64,000 bases of DNA from the NCBI GenBank assembly GCA_963803775.1, contig CAWDNS010000007.1:1423662-1487661 (forward strand). The letters are read 5' to 3'. This stretch comes from JABCZH01 sp963803775 (GTDB lineage: Bacteria > Acidobacteriota > Terriglobia > Terriglobales > Acidobacteriaceae). The notes under the pieces were generated by a model that had not been told where the DNA came from, did not search any database, and saw nothing but the letters and a program-made list of their open reading frames with translations. The position numbers and the translations under genes were made by a program. Below, piece by piece: positions 17,246 to 25,428 of this stretch (positions within the stretch are counted from its first letter, which is position 1; every line of letters begins with the position of its first letter).

Positions 17246-17337
17246 ACTGATTGGATGTGGGGCTGCCTGGGTGGATACTCGCGGGTTGTAATCTTTTCGT
17301 CAAAGCTGCCTGACAATTCTTTACAGGAGACGGCCGG

Positions 17338-17595
17338 TCAGTTGTCGGTCAGGATTAGGGTCGCGTTTTTCGGCAGGTAACTCTTCCGCTGAAACCAGTC
17401 TTCCATTGCCGCTTTCAACTCACCAATAGGAACGTTCCGCCCGATTTCCATGAGGCCGTCGGCGACGGGCAGCGTGTCGTCAAAGACGCTGGCGTTGGTG
17501 AAATTGCGCATGGAGAAGCTATCCAGCCACTTCATGGGGCAGGGAAGGCGCTGGCCGTTCTGGTCGTATTCGACGCGGATTCTGCGGGCAAACAT
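17338..17595 (-). CDS. Hypothetical protein
   Basis: An 85-residue soluble protein (MFARRIRVEYDQNGQRLPCP...) without recognisable domain. CAGGTAG directly upstream of the ATG is a reasonable ribosome binding site. Composition is balanced and codon use resembles neighbouring genes, so it is probably real. It follows the HU gene in the same direction after a 45-base spacer that holds a short repeat (17606-17636). Function unknown. Confidence 0.55.
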   Translation of the reverse strand: MFARRIRVEYDQNGQRLPCPMKWLDSFSMRNFTNASVFDDTLPVADGLMEIGRNVPIGELKAAMEDWFQRKSYLPKNATLILTDN

Positions 17596-17605
17596 CTACC
17601 TGATT

Positions 17606-17636
17606 TAACCACAGGGAACACAGAGGCGCACAGAGA
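17606..17636 (+). repeat. CACAGAG-type intergenic repeat (variant family)
   Basis: A 31-base run opening with TAACC and continuing with three CACAG(A/G)G-like heptamers starting at 17610, 17619 and 17629. The architecture (TAACC then near-10-base periodic purine-rich heptamers) parallels the CGCAAAG repeats elsewhere in the window, suggesting a related but distinct family. Confidence 0.5.
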
Positions 17637-17639
17637 TGA

Positions 17640-17954
17640 CTACTGCGCGGGGGCAGCCGGCGCCGTGGTTTCGCCCGCGCCCGTGTTCACCAGGTCTTTC
17701 AATTCTTTGCTGGGCTTGAAGAAGGGAATTTTCTTGGCCGGGACTTCCACGCGGTCGCCGGTCTTGGGATTGCGTCCGACACGCGGCTTACGTTGCCGGG
17801 TGCGGAAGCTGCCAAAGCCGCGAATCTCGATTTTGTCGCCCACGCGAAGTGAGCGCACGATGCTGTCAAAAATGGTTTCGACGATGACTTCGCTGTCTTT
17901 GCGCGTCAACTCCGCCAGCCGGGAGACCTCGTCGATCAAATCCGCTTTTGTCAT
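17640..17954 (-). CDS. HU/IHF-family DNA-binding protein
   Basis: A 104-residue nucleoid protein that bends DNA as a dimer. The N-terminal TKADLIDEVSRLAELTRKD helices and the DNA-binding arm with GFGSFRTRQRKPRVGRNPKTG (Pro of the RNP motif intercalates in the minor groove) are standard. The last 14 residues form an Ala/Pro/Thr-rich tail beyond the usual HU length. It lies 150 bases after sppA in the same direction, an association common in this phylum. Whether it functions as HU or an IHF subunit cannot be decided from one gene. Confidence 0.93.
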   Translation of the reverse strand: MTKADLIDEVSRLAELTRKDSEVIVETIFDSIVRSLRVGDKIEIRGFGSFRTRQRKPRVGRNPKTGDRVEVPAKKIPFFKPSKELKDLVNTGAGETTAPAAPAQ

Positions 17955-18106
17955 ACGTTTCTTCGCTCCGTGTCAGTGATTTCGCGTCCGCGTGGCCCTT
18001 TCTGGGCCCCCGGGCTACCGCGCCACATCGGGACACCCATAACCTTCTCAAATTTCAGGGGTTGTGCGCAAGTGGCTTGTAGTTCTCGGGGTCGGGGCTT
18101 ATCTTC

Positions 18107-19021
18107 CTACTTCCACAGATAGTAGAACCCCAATTGGTTGTCCATCAGCTTCTCGCGGGTCGGCAGCCATTGGGAAACGTCGCCGAACAGCAGGTCGAAA
18201 GCAGTCTCCCGGCGTCGTTCCGGATGCACCAGCACCGGTTCACCCTTGATATTGACCGCCTTGGCAGTGTCGTCCACGGCTGCCTGGAAGTCGGCAATCT
18301 GATCGATCAGGTGCATGGACAGAGCTTCCTGGCCAGTCCAAACCCGGCCATCGGCAATGGCTTTAATGTCGGCTTCCTTGGCGTGACGCCCGTCGGCGAC
18401 CGCCTTCACGAATTGGAGGTACATGTTGTCGATCAGCGACTGCATGTAGGCGCGTTCGGCGGGAGTCATTTCACGGGTGGGGTCGCCGGTATCTTTGAAT
18501 TCGCCGACTTTGAGCAGTTCCGGCTTCAGCTTCAGCCAGCGCATGAGGTCACCGTAGTTGACCCATTCCGCAATCACGCCAATCGATCCCACGACGCTGC
18601 CGTTGTCGGCGTAAATCTTGTTGGTGCCTGCGGAAACGTAATATGCGCCACTGGCGCCTACAGTTTCGATCGACGCGACGATACGCTTGTGCTTGTCGTC
18701 GCGGATGCGTTTGACTTCGCGATAAATCTCTTCCGAGGCAGCCACGCCGCCGCCGGGTGAATTTACATGAATGATGATGGCTTTGATGGAATCGTCATCA
18801 CCGAACTTCTTGAGCTGGCCGACGACGGTTTTGGGGTCGAGGATTACGCCTTCGAGTTCGATGACGCCGATCTTCTCACCGAATCCGGTGAGCGATGCGC
18901 GCTCGCCGCCCGCGTGCAGGGTGACATAGACCAGGGTGAACACTGCCAGGGTGAAGAGGAAGAAAGCTCCGCCACCAATGATGATCCAGAGCCAGGTGTG
19001 GGAACGAGGGTTGTCGGGCAT
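18107..19021 (-). CDS. sppA: Signal peptide peptidase SppA
   Basis: A 304-residue membrane-anchored serine protease that degrades signal peptides released after export. One N-terminal transmembrane helix (LWIIIGGGAFFLFTLAVFTLV), then the S49 fold: oxyanion region HVNSPGGGVAASEEIY, nucleophile Ser in GASGAYYVS, and the catalytic Lys in GEFKDTGDPTREM. This is the short, single-domain form (as in Bacillus) and not the 600-residue tandem form of E. coli. The ATG at 19021 is preferred; a GTG 18 bases upstream is possible and neither has a convincing ribosome binding site. Confidence 0.93.
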   Translation of the reverse strand: MPDNPRSHTWLWIIIGGGAFFLFTLAVFTLVYVTLHAGGERASLTGFGEKIGVIELEGVILDPKTVVGQLKKFGDDDSIKAIIIHVNSPGGGVAASEEIYREVKRIRDDKHKRIVASIETVGASGAYYVSAGTNKIYADNGSVVGSIGVIAEWVNYGDLMRWLKLKPELLKVGEFKDTGDPTREMTPAERAYMQSLIDNMYLQFVKAVADGRHAKEADIKAIADGRVWTGQEALSMHLIDQIADFQAAVDDTAKAVNIKGEPVLVHPERRRETAFDLLFGDVSQWLPTREKLMDNQLGFYYLWK

Positions 19022-19121
19022 ATGGGGAGAGTGTAGCACTGGGAAACAGTCTCTAGTTTTGAAGAATTTGCCCGCGAGCGCGAGCTGCCCTCAGGTTGTC
19101 AGTGTTGCATTACGGTCGAAC

Positions 19122-20507
19122 CTATAAGGTTATGTTTACTTTTCTCAGCTTTCGGCCCACGCTGAGCGTAAGTGTTCCAGGAACAAACTTTGCGATCTGG
19201 GTTGCTGATACTACCTCGCCATTGATCCTGACAGCCTTCTCCTTGCGTTTCCTTTCTGCTTCGCTGACGGAATTTGCCAATCCTGACCGAACGAGCAATT
19301 TGTCCGTGCGTATAGCCATGGCGAATAACTGTCGAGTGCTTGGGTCGTTGCGCCGACTGAAGACGTCAACATCAAAGAAACCCATCGAAAGGGCGTCCGT
19401 TTCGCTCGTGCTCACATTGATAGTGCCAAACTGTACGGAAACTTGGTTGGGCGGCATTTCCCAGAACGGCTTATCCACCATGTGTTTGGTGATGTCTGGT
19501 GTCAATCTGACGTCTACTTGGATTGCATCCTCCGGCACTTCATCCTTCTGGAACTGCTTCGCCCAATCCTCGCCTGCCTTCGCTGCCGCTTCTGCGGAGT
19601 GAAAATCCGCGACGATCCGTCTCGCCAGGTCTTTCTTCGCCTGCATGGGGTGCACTTCCCGCTTCATCTTCTCGATTTCTGGGAGCTGCATATCCGTGAG
19701 CAGCTCGTAGTAGCGCCACATCATCTGATCGGAAATAGACATGATCTTGCCGTACATCTCGAGTGGCGGTTCGTGGATACCGACGGCGTTGCCGAGCGAC
19801 TTTGACATCTTCTGCACGCCGTCGAGACCTTCGAGAATCGGCGTGGTCAGGACTACTTGTGCTTCCTGACCGTAACTTCGTTGCAGTTCGCGTCCTACCA
19901 GTAAGTTGAATTTCTGGTCGGTGCCGCCTAGTTCAACGTCGGCTTCGAGCGCGACCGAGTCGTATCCCTGGGCCAGCGGGTAGAGCAGCTCGTGTACGGC
20001 TATCGGCTTTTCTTCCAGGAAGCGCTTGTGAAAATCTTCGCGCTCCAGCATCTGCGAGACCGTATATTTGGCTGCGAGGCGGATGAAATCGTCGGCGGTG
20101 AACTTTGAAAACCAGCGGCGATTGAAATCAATGACGGTCTTCTCGGGATCGAGAATCTTGAATACCTGCGCCTTATAAGTTTCGGCATTCTGCGCGATCT
20201 GCTCGGGCGACAGCGGCGGACGGGTGACCGAGCGTCCAGTGGGATCGCCAATCATGCCGGTGAAATCACCGATAAGAAAAATGACGGTGTGGCCGAGATC
20301 CTGGAAGTGCTTGAGCTTGCGCAGCACCACGGTGTGACCGAGGTGAAGGTCGGGAGCAGTCGGGTCCATGCCGAGCTTGACGCGTAGCGGCTTGCCGGAG
20401 GCGCGGGATTTTTCCAGTTTGGCGCGCAGATCGGCTTCGCGAATGATTTCGGCGCTGCCTTTCTTGATGTAGGCGAGTTGTTCGTCAACGGATAGAAAAG
20501 ATGGCAT
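19122..20507 (-). CDS. tyrS: Tyrosyl-tRNA synthetase
   Basis: Class I synthetase charging tRNA-Tyr. The 461-residue protein has the HLGH signature (PTAPDLHLGHTVVL), the tyrosine pocket LYPLAQGYDS, the KMSKSLG loop and a C-terminal S4 RNA-binding domain (TDKLLVRSGLANSVSEAERK). About 70 residues between catalytic and S4 domains (NQVSVQFGTINVSTSE...) are less typical. The ATG at 20507 is chosen because a TATAAT box on the same strand (20523-20518) overlaps two earlier ATG codons, leaving at most a few bases of leader. No Shine-Dalgarno is present. Confidence 0.95.
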   Translation of the reverse strand: MPSFLSVDEQLAYIKKGSAEIIREADLRAKLEKSRASGKPLRVKLGMDPTAPDLHLGHTVVLRKLKHFQDLGHTVIFLIGDFTGMIGDPTGRSVTRPPLSPEQIAQNAETYKAQVFKILDPEKTVIDFNRRWFSKFTADDFIRLAAKYTVSQMLEREDFHKRFLEEKPIAVHELLYPLAQGYDSVALEADVELGGTDQKFNLLVGRELQRSYGQEAQVVLTTPILEGLDGVQKMSKSLGNAVGIHEPPLEMYGKIMSISDQMMWRYYELLTDMQLPEIEKMKREVHPMQAKKDLARRIVADFHSAEAAAKAGEDWAKQFQKDEVPEDAIQVDVRLTPDITKHMVDKPFWEMPPNQVSVQFGTINVSTSETDALSMGFFDVDVFSRRNDPSTRQLFAMAIRTDKLLVRSGLANSVSEAERKRKEKAVRINGEVVSATQIAKFVPGTLTLSVGRKLRKVNITL

Positions 20508-20517
20508 TGGAGCCATC

Positions 20518-20523
20518 ATTATA
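20518..20523 (-). promoter_or_regulatory. -10 element of tyrS, near-leaderless
   Basis: Perfect TATAAT on the minus strand ending 10 bases before the tyrS ATG at 20507, so transcription should start about 3-5 bases before the start codon. No -35 hexamer is evident; a CGCAAAG repeat begins 22 bases further upstream. Confidence 0.45.
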
Positions 20524-20544
20524 TGCGGACTTCGGGCTAAAGCT

Positions 20545-20590
20545 CTTAACCGCAAAGCTCGCAAAGGCTTCGCAAAGGTCGCAAAGAGAT
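20545..20590 (+). repeat. CGCAAAG-type intergenic repeat, copy B
   Basis: TTAACC followed by four CGCAAAG heptamers starting at 20551, 20560, 20571 and 20580 (spacing 9-11-9). It lies between the tyrS promoter and the stop codon of the GxxExxY gene, in the same orientation as copy C on the other side of that gene. Confidence 0.75.
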
Positions 20591-20624
20591 CTAGATGCGA
20601 CTGTAATTAAGAGTAGGTTGCGGG

Positions 20625-21023
20625 TTAAGAAGCGTCTTCCAGGTCTTGGTAGTTGTTCACCAAGCGTTTGATTCCGTCTTTGAGTAGCACTACGTGGAAG
20701 TTGATGAGCAGACCAACGGCGATGTTGAGCAGGCGAAGATGGGAAAGCAACTGTGCCTCGTCCACGGAGTGCAGGGCTTCTCTGCATTTCGTTTCCACGA
20801 CAACCCGCCCTTGAACGACCAAGTCGGCCCGAAACCCGCAATCCAGCTTCACGGAGTCGTATATGAGGGGCACGGGCTTCTGGCGTTCCACACTCAACCC
20901 CAATTTCGTCAGTTCATAGGCGAGACAGGACTCATACGCGGATTCGAGTAATCCGGGTCCCAGCCGACGATGGATCTTTATAGCGGCTCCGATAATCTCG
21001 GGTGTGAGGTCAGTGTTTCGCAA
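20625..21023 (-). CDS. GxxExxY protein (PD-(D/E)XK nuclease-like)
   Basis: A 132-residue protein of the GxxExxY family, named for the motif seen here as GLLESAY following IHRRLGPG. The central FRADLVVQGRVVVETKC has the D-x(n)-E-x-K layout of the PD-(D/E)XK nuclease superfamily, and the C-terminal QLLSHLRLLNIAVGLLINF block is also conserved. Function is not established. The start codon is TTG at 21023. Direct repeats flank the gene: copy B begins 34 bases past its stop and copy C ends the region 8 bases before its start, with an inverted copy D beyond. It may travel with the repeats as a unit; that is inference. Confidence 0.85.
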   Translation of the reverse strand: MRNTDLTPEIIGAAIKIHRRLGPGLLESAYESCLAYELTKLGLSVERQKPVPLIYDSVKLDCGFRADLVVQGRVVVETKCREALHSVDEAQLLSHLRLLNIAVGLLINFHVVLLKDGIKRLVNNYQDLEDAS

Positions 21024-21030
21024 GTCAAAA

Positions 21031-21075
21031 TCTTAAACCGCAAAGGCCGCAAAGGTGTCGCAAAGTGCGCAAAGA
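21031..21075 (+). repeat. CGCAAAG-type intergenic repeat, copy C
   Basis: TTAAACC followed by four CGCAAAG heptamers starting at 21039, 21048, 21059 and 21068, again 9-11-9. It lies immediately upstream of the GxxExxY start codon and faces copy D. Confidence 0.75.
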
Positions 21076-21100
21076 TGTTGTCGTAAAGTCCCGTTTTGGG

Positions 21101-21149
21101 ATTTCTTCGCGGACTTAGCGAGTCTTTTCTTTGCGTTCTTTGCGGTAGG
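21101..21149 (-). repeat. CGCAAAG-type intergenic repeat, copy D (inverted)
   Basis: Read on the minus strand it opens CTACC and has four CGC(A/T/G)AAG heptamers spaced 9, 15 and 9 bases, i.e. the same element with a 4-base insertion in the middle. It is inverted relative to copy C, 25 bases away, so C and D could form a large imperfect hairpin between purN and the GxxExxY gene. Confidence 0.65.
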
Positions 21150-21152
21150 CAG

Positions 21153-21758
21153 TTATCGGCGAAGCGCCAATCTGCGGCCAACAATCTCGAACTTGTCTTC
21201 CAGCACGATGTTAATCGCTTCGCTATACGCGATGTGCTCCTGCTCCAGGATGCGGGCGGCGAGGGAGTGTTCGTCGTCGGTGTCGAGGACGGCGACGGTT
21301 TTCTGCACGATGATGGGACCGTGGTCGAGCTCTTCGTCCACGAAGTGAACCGTGCAGCCGGTGACTTTCACGCCGTATGCGAACGCCTGCTCCTGAGCTT
21401 CGAGGCCGGGGAACGCAGGCAACAGTGAAGGATGGATGTTGAGGATGCGGTGCGGGAACTGTCGCACGAACCACGGCGAGAGCAGGCGCATGTAGCCGGC
21501 GAGGCAGACAAGATCGACTTTGTGCTGCTGCAACGCGGCGACAACCTCGCGGTCGTGAGCTTCCCGGTCTTTGCCTTTGGAAGGAATAACTATGGAAGTA
21601 AGTCCGAGGCGCCGGGCGGTGGCAACGCCTCCGGCATCGGCGCGGTTGGAGATCACGACTGAGATTCGAGCGTTGGGAATCTCGCCTTTAGCGACATGCT
21701 TGGCAATGGCTTCGAAGTTCGAGCCGCGTCCCGAGAGCAGGATGCCCAGATTCTTCAT
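21153..21758 (-). CDS. purN: Phosphoribosylglycinamide formyltransferase
   Basis: PurN transfers a formyl group from 10-formyl-tetrahydrofolate to GAR in purine synthesis. The 201-residue protein has the substrate phosphate loop LLSGRGSNF and the catalytic Asn-His-Asp triad in NIHPSLLPAFPG and VHFVDEELDHGPII. The stop codon abuts repeat copy D. No other de novo purine gene is in the window; apt (16470) is the salvage counterpart. Confidence 0.96.
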   Translation of the reverse strand: MKNLGILLSGRGSNFEAIAKHVAKGEIPNARISVVISNRADAGGVATARRLGLTSIVIPSKGKDREAHDREVVAALQQHKVDLVCLAGYMRLLSPWFVRQFPHRILNIHPSLLPAFPGLEAQEQAFAYGVKVTGCTVHFVDEELDHGPIIVQKTVAVLDTDDEHSLAARILEQEHIAYSEAINIVLEDKFEIVGRRLALRR

Positions 21759-21838
21759 GAGAGCTTTCAGAGTCAGCTATCAGCCTTCAGCCCGACCATC
21801 ATAATTCACGTCCGGTTTCCCATGTGAATTGGCCCGGT

Positions 21839-21867
21839 TTGCCCTTCAAATGGCGCTCCGCTATAGT
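21839..21867 (+). promoter_or_regulatory. Promoter of the 21874 gene, leaderless
   Basis: TTGCCC at 21839-21844 and TATAGT at 21862-21867 with an ideal 17-base spacer. The -10 ends 6 bases before the ATG at 21874, which places the predicted transcription start on the start codon itself. This is the best-formed promoter seen in the window. Confidence 0.6.
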
Positions 21868-21873
21868 TTTCTT

Positions 21874-22224
21874 ATGCATCAGGATTTCCATGCGGTGGAC
21901 CGATGGTCGAAAAAAGAAGTCCACTGCATTTATCAGGCACTGATTGTTGCCATCGCCACCCGACACGCTGATGCCGTGGACATCAAGTTTTTAGTGGATG
22001 GTCGGACGGTGTGGGTCGCTTTGCCACATCCGGCATGGGTGGAGTACGCGAATCGCACGGGCAAGGTGATTACCGATTCCCTGGCTATTGAGATTGCGGG
22101 CCACTACCTGAAGACTGCCTTGGAATCGGGCGAGGGAGTTGGGCGCGAGATGTATTCATTGACCGTGGCGCAGACCCTTGACCATCTTGAGGCGATAGTT
22201 GGCGAAGAAGTGCAGGTTCCCTAA
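21874..22224 (+). CDS. Hypothetical protein
   Basis: A 116-residue soluble protein (MHQDFHAVDRWSKKEVHCIY...) rich in His, with no domain I can name. Middle section VDIKFLVDGRTVWVALPHPAWVEY suggests a small alpha/beta fold. The ATG at 21874 is chosen because a well-spaced promoter (21839-21867) would start transcription at that codon; an upstream in-frame Met at 21829 lies before the promoter. No ribosome binding site, consistent with a leaderless message. It stands alone between purN and pckG. Confidence 0.65.
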   Translation: MHQDFHAVDRWSKKEVHCIYQALIVAIATRHADAVDIKFLVDGRTVWVALPHPAWVEYANRTGKVITDSLAIEIAGHYLKTALESGEGVGREMYSLTVAQTLDHLEAIVGEEVQVP

Positions 22225-22365
22225 ATCTTTCTGACACAATTGTTTGTGGCTGTTTACCATCGTTTATCGTCCAACTTGCGCTCCTATGTCACTTGGAAGT
22301 CCGGGCAGAAAGAGGGACAATAGTAGAGTCTTCTTCTGGGCCCGATCTTAAGCCCGTCAATCCTT

Positions 22366-24186
22366 ATGGCAAGCGTAATCATTGAAGTTGAATCCGCCGC
22401 CAGCGGCAACAAGCCCCTCACCCAATGGGTGGAGCAACTAGCACAGCTGTGTAAGCCCGACCGCGTTCACTGGTGTGACGGTTCTGAGGACGAGTACCAG
22501 ACGATGTCGCGGCTGATGATCCAAACTGGTGTGGCGATCCCGTTGGATACAGCGAAACGGCCCAACAGTATTCTGGTGCGGTCGCATCCCGCAGACGTGG
22601 CGCGAGTGGAAGACCGGACATTTATTTGTTCGCTGAGCAAGGATGATGCTGGGCCGACCAATAACTGGGAAGATCCGGCCAAGATGAAGGAGAAGCTGCG
22701 CCAGCTTTTTGCCGGCTCCATGGCTGGGCGCACCATGTACGTGATTGCCTACAGCATGGGCCCGATTGGATCGCCGATCGCCAAAATCGGCGTCGAGGTT
22801 ACGGACTCGCCCTACGTGGTGGCCAATATGCACATCATGGCAAGGGTGGGGACCAAGGTGCTAGAGGCGCTGGGCAACGCAGATTTTGTTCGCGGGCTGC
22901 ATTCGATCGGCGCGCCGCTCAAGCCGACGGACCAGGATACGACCTGGCCGTGCAACTCCGAGCAGAAATACATTTGCCACTTCCCGGAGACGCGTGAGAT
23001 TTGGTCATACGGTTCGGGATACGGTGGCAATGCGCTGTTAGGCAAGAAGTGCCACGCACTGCGAATTGCTTCGGTGCAGGCACGGGATGAGGGCTGGATG
23101 GCGGAGCACATGCTCATCCTGAAGTTGATCAGCCCATCCGGCGGGGTGAAGTACATCACTGGCGCGTTTCCGTCGGCTTGTGGGAAGACCAATCTGGCGA
23201 TGTTGATTCCGACCATTCCTGGCTGGAGGGTGGAGACGGTCGGCGATGACATTGCGTGGATGAAGTTCGGCGCTGATGGCCGGCTCTACGCGATCAATCC
23301 CGAGTACGGTTTCTTTGGTGTTGCTCCCGGCACCAATATGAAGTCGAATCGCAATGCCATGCTGACTGCGACCAAGAACTCCATTTTCACGAACTGTGCG
23401 ATGACGGCGGACGGGGATGTGTGGTGGGAGGGGATGACGGAGCAAAAGCCAGCGGAGTTAGTAGATTGGTTGCGGCGGCCATGGACGCCGTCGGCGGGGC
23501 GGAAGTCATCGCATCCTAACGCGCGGTTTACCGTTCCCGCCAAACAGTGCCCGGCGATTGCGCCGGAGTGGGAAGACCCAAAGGGAGTGCCCATCGACGC
23601 AATTTTATTCGGCGGCAGGCGGGCGGGCATCGTACCTTTGGTGACCGAATCCTTTAGCTGGCAGCACGGTACTTTTCTTGGGGCGACGGCGAGCAGTGAG
23701 ACCACGGCGGCCATCGCCGGCAAAGTTGGCGAACTGCGGCGGGATCCCATGGCCATGCTCGCGTTCTGCGGTTACAACATGGGCGACTATTTCTCGCATT
23801 ATTTAAAAATTGGTGAGCAGTCCTCGAAACTGCCTAAGATTTTCTATGTGAACTGGTTTCGTCAGGATGAGAACGGCAGGTTTCTGTGGCCGGGTTACGG
23901 GGAAAACAGCCGCGTCTTGAAATGGGTTTTCGAACGTTGCGATGGCAAGGTACATGCCACAGAAACCCCCATTGGCCGGCTGCCTGATCCGGCTGACCTT
24001 GACGTAAAAGGGCTCGACTTATCGCCTGCGACGCTGGCCAAACTGCTGAACGTGGATGTTCAAGGCTGGCTGGACGAAGTGCCCCGCATCAAAGAGCACT
24101 TCGCCAAGTTTGGCGATCGTCTTCCCAAAGGATTGAACGACGAGTTGGCTGGCCTGGAGCAGAGGCTCAAGGCAGCGAAAAAATAG
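22366..24186 (+). CDS. pckG: Phosphoenolpyruvate carboxykinase (GTP)
   Basis: Converts oxaloacetate and GTP to phosphoenolpyruvate and CO2, the entry step of gluconeogenesis. The 606-residue length and GTP-type motifs are clear: the kinase loop FPSACGKTNLAML with the hyper-reactive Cys, the metal site GDDIAWMKF, substrate loop RSHPADVARVEDRT, and guanine-pocket FFGVAPGTN. The ATG at 22366 has no Shine-Dalgarno. The stop codon abuts the convergent GlsB/YeaQ gene with no spacer. Confidence 0.97.
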   Translation: MASVIIEVESAASGNKPLTQWVEQLAQLCKPDRVHWCDGSEDEYQTMSRLMIQTGVAIPLDTAKRPNSILVRSHPADVARVEDRTFICSLSKDDAGPTNNWEDPAKMKEKLRQLFAGSMAGRTMYVIAYSMGPIGSPIAKIGVEVTDSPYVVANMHIMARVGTKVLEALGNADFVRGLHSIGAPLKPTDQDTTWPCNSEQKYICHFPETREIWSYGSGYGGNALLGKKCHALRIASVQARDEGWMAEHMLILKLISPSGGVKYITGAFPSACGKTNLAMLIPTIPGWRVETVGDDIAWMKFGADGRLYAINPEYGFFGVAPGTNMKSNRNAMLTATKNSIFTNCAMTADGDVWWEGMTEQKPAELVDWLRRPWTPSAGRKSSHPNARFTVPAKQCPAIAPEWEDPKGVPIDAILFGGRRAGIVPLVTESFSWQHGTFLGATASSETTAAIAGKVGELRRDPMAMLAFCGYNMGDYFSHYLKIGEQSSKLPKIFYVNWFRQDENGRFLWPGYGENSRVLKWVFERCDGKVHATETPIGRLPDPADLDVKGLDLSPATLAKLLNVDVQGWLDEVPRIKEHFAKFGDRLPKGLNDELAGLEQRLKAAKK

Positions 24187-24444
24187 TCAGACTTTCTTGA
24201 TGGCACGCACGATGGCGACGAGGATCACGGCGCCGACGATGGCGACAAGAATATTGGGCAGTAGCCCGCCGCTCGAGTAAATTCCGACCATTCCAAGGAT
24301 CCGGCTCCCGATGATCGCGCCCACAATGCCGAGCAAAATGTCGGTGAGCGGCCCATAACCCGAACCCTTCATGATCTTGCCGGTGGCCCATCCGGCGATC
24401 AGGCCCACAATGATTATGTAGAGCAATGTCATACCTAGAAACAT
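24187..24444 (-). CDS. GlsB/YeaQ/YmgE family membrane protein
   Basis: An 85-residue protein with three glycine-rich transmembrane helices (LLYIIIVGLIAGWATGKI, DILLGIVGAIIGSRILGMVG, NILVAIVGAVILVAIVRAI), the transglycosylase-associated/GlsB pattern tied to stress responses in other bacteria. AGAGGAG sits just before the ATG. It ends flush against the pckG stop, so the two genes share a terminator region or none. Confidence 0.88.
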   Translation of the reverse strand: MFLGMTLLYIIIVGLIAGWATGKIMKGSGYGPLTDILLGIVGAIIGSRILGMVGIYSSGGLLPNILVAIVGAVILVAIVRAIKKV

Positions 24445-24515
24445 AGGGTCTCCTCTTTAACCAAATCTCGGCTTGAAAACTGTATCAGGAGAAGTGGGAG
24501 AAGCCTAGAGATGGA

Positions 24516-25391
24516 CTATTTTGGCCAAATTCCGGCGACAGCCATCATCCTTCCGGTCACGCCTTTTTCGGCGCGATGGGAAAAGAGCAAATCGGTATTG
24601 CATGAAGTACACAGTGGCGAAGCATGAATGTTCTTGCGCGGTACTCCTGCGTCCATTAATTGGCGGCGATTGGCTTCGACCAAGTCCAGAAAAATGTTTG
24701 TCGGCAGTTCACTGTGACCCGGGGCACGAGCGGTGAGGAACAGCAGTGGGTATTTTTCGCGCACCGGATCGGATTCTTTGACTTCGCGGAAGAGATCGCT
24801 GGCGTAAGCGAACTGGGATTCAAAATCAACACGCACTTCTTCGCCAACCTGGTAGCAGCACCCGTGGATTCCCGGCCCTATGGCGGCCTTGATGTCCCGC
24901 GGCCGGGTACCAAAGCAGCCGCGCAGTTCACCAACACCTTTCTCGACGATTCGTTTGACGGTGCCGCGCCAGCCGGCATGGAAGACTCCGACGGCACGGC
25001 TCTTGGTGTCCACGAGCATGACCGGAAGGCAGTCAGCGGTTTGGATGGCGAGCAGGAGTCCGGGAGTATCGGTGATCAGGCCGTCGCCGGCGAGCTGTTC
25101 CTGGGGCGGTTTAGAGACACAGTGAATGAGATCGGAATGAATCTGGCGCAGTGTGATTAGGGGCCAGGGATGTTTTCCGTCGACTGCACCGATCTGTCGC
25201 TGAAACGCAGCCCGGTTGCGCTCGACCGCGGCGCGAGAATCGTGCTTGGTGAAGCCGAGGTTGAGAGAATGGCCGCCGTAAATCTTGGAGAATCCGCTTT
25301 TTCGGGTGGAGAAGCCATGTAGCAGCCACGGAATTTGGGAAAGGACAGGTGCGGTGAGAGTAGATGACGTTTGCTTCCGGGCCGTGGGCAC
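24516..25391 (-). CDS. pgeF: Peptidoglycan editing factor PgeF (laccase-domain protein)
   Basis: A 291-residue protein of the YfiH/PgeF family, which removes mis-incorporated residues from cell-wall precursors and also shows purine nucleoside activity in vitro. The zinc ligands are visible as His in LRQIHSD, Cys in QTADCLPVM and His in VFHAGWRGTV, and the C-terminal CTSCNTDLLFSHRAEKGVTGR is diagnostic. Same strand as the upstream amidase with 37 bases between, so possibly co-transcribed. Confidence 0.92.
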   Translation of the reverse strand: MPTARKQTSSTLTAPVLSQIPWLLHGFSTRKSGFSKIYGGHSLNLGFTKHDSRAAVERNRAAFQRQIGAVDGKHPWPLITLRQIHSDLIHCVSKPPQEQLAGDGLITDTPGLLLAIQTADCLPVMLVDTKSRAVGVFHAGWRGTVKRIVEKGVGELRGCFGTRPRDIKAAIGPGIHGCCYQVGEEVRVDFESQFAYASDLFREVKESDPVREKYPLLFLTARAPGHSELPTNIFLDLVEANRRQLMDAGVPRKNIHASPLCTSCNTDLLFSHRAEKGVTGRMMAVAGIWPK

Positions 25392-25428
25392 ATAAACATC
25401 TTAGCAATACCTGTTGCTGCTGCTGCCG

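Noticed and set aside
20545..21149. CGCAAAG repeats as a CRISPR array
   Set aside because: Only four short degenerate copies, internally periodic, not equal-length repeats with unique spacers, and no cas genes.
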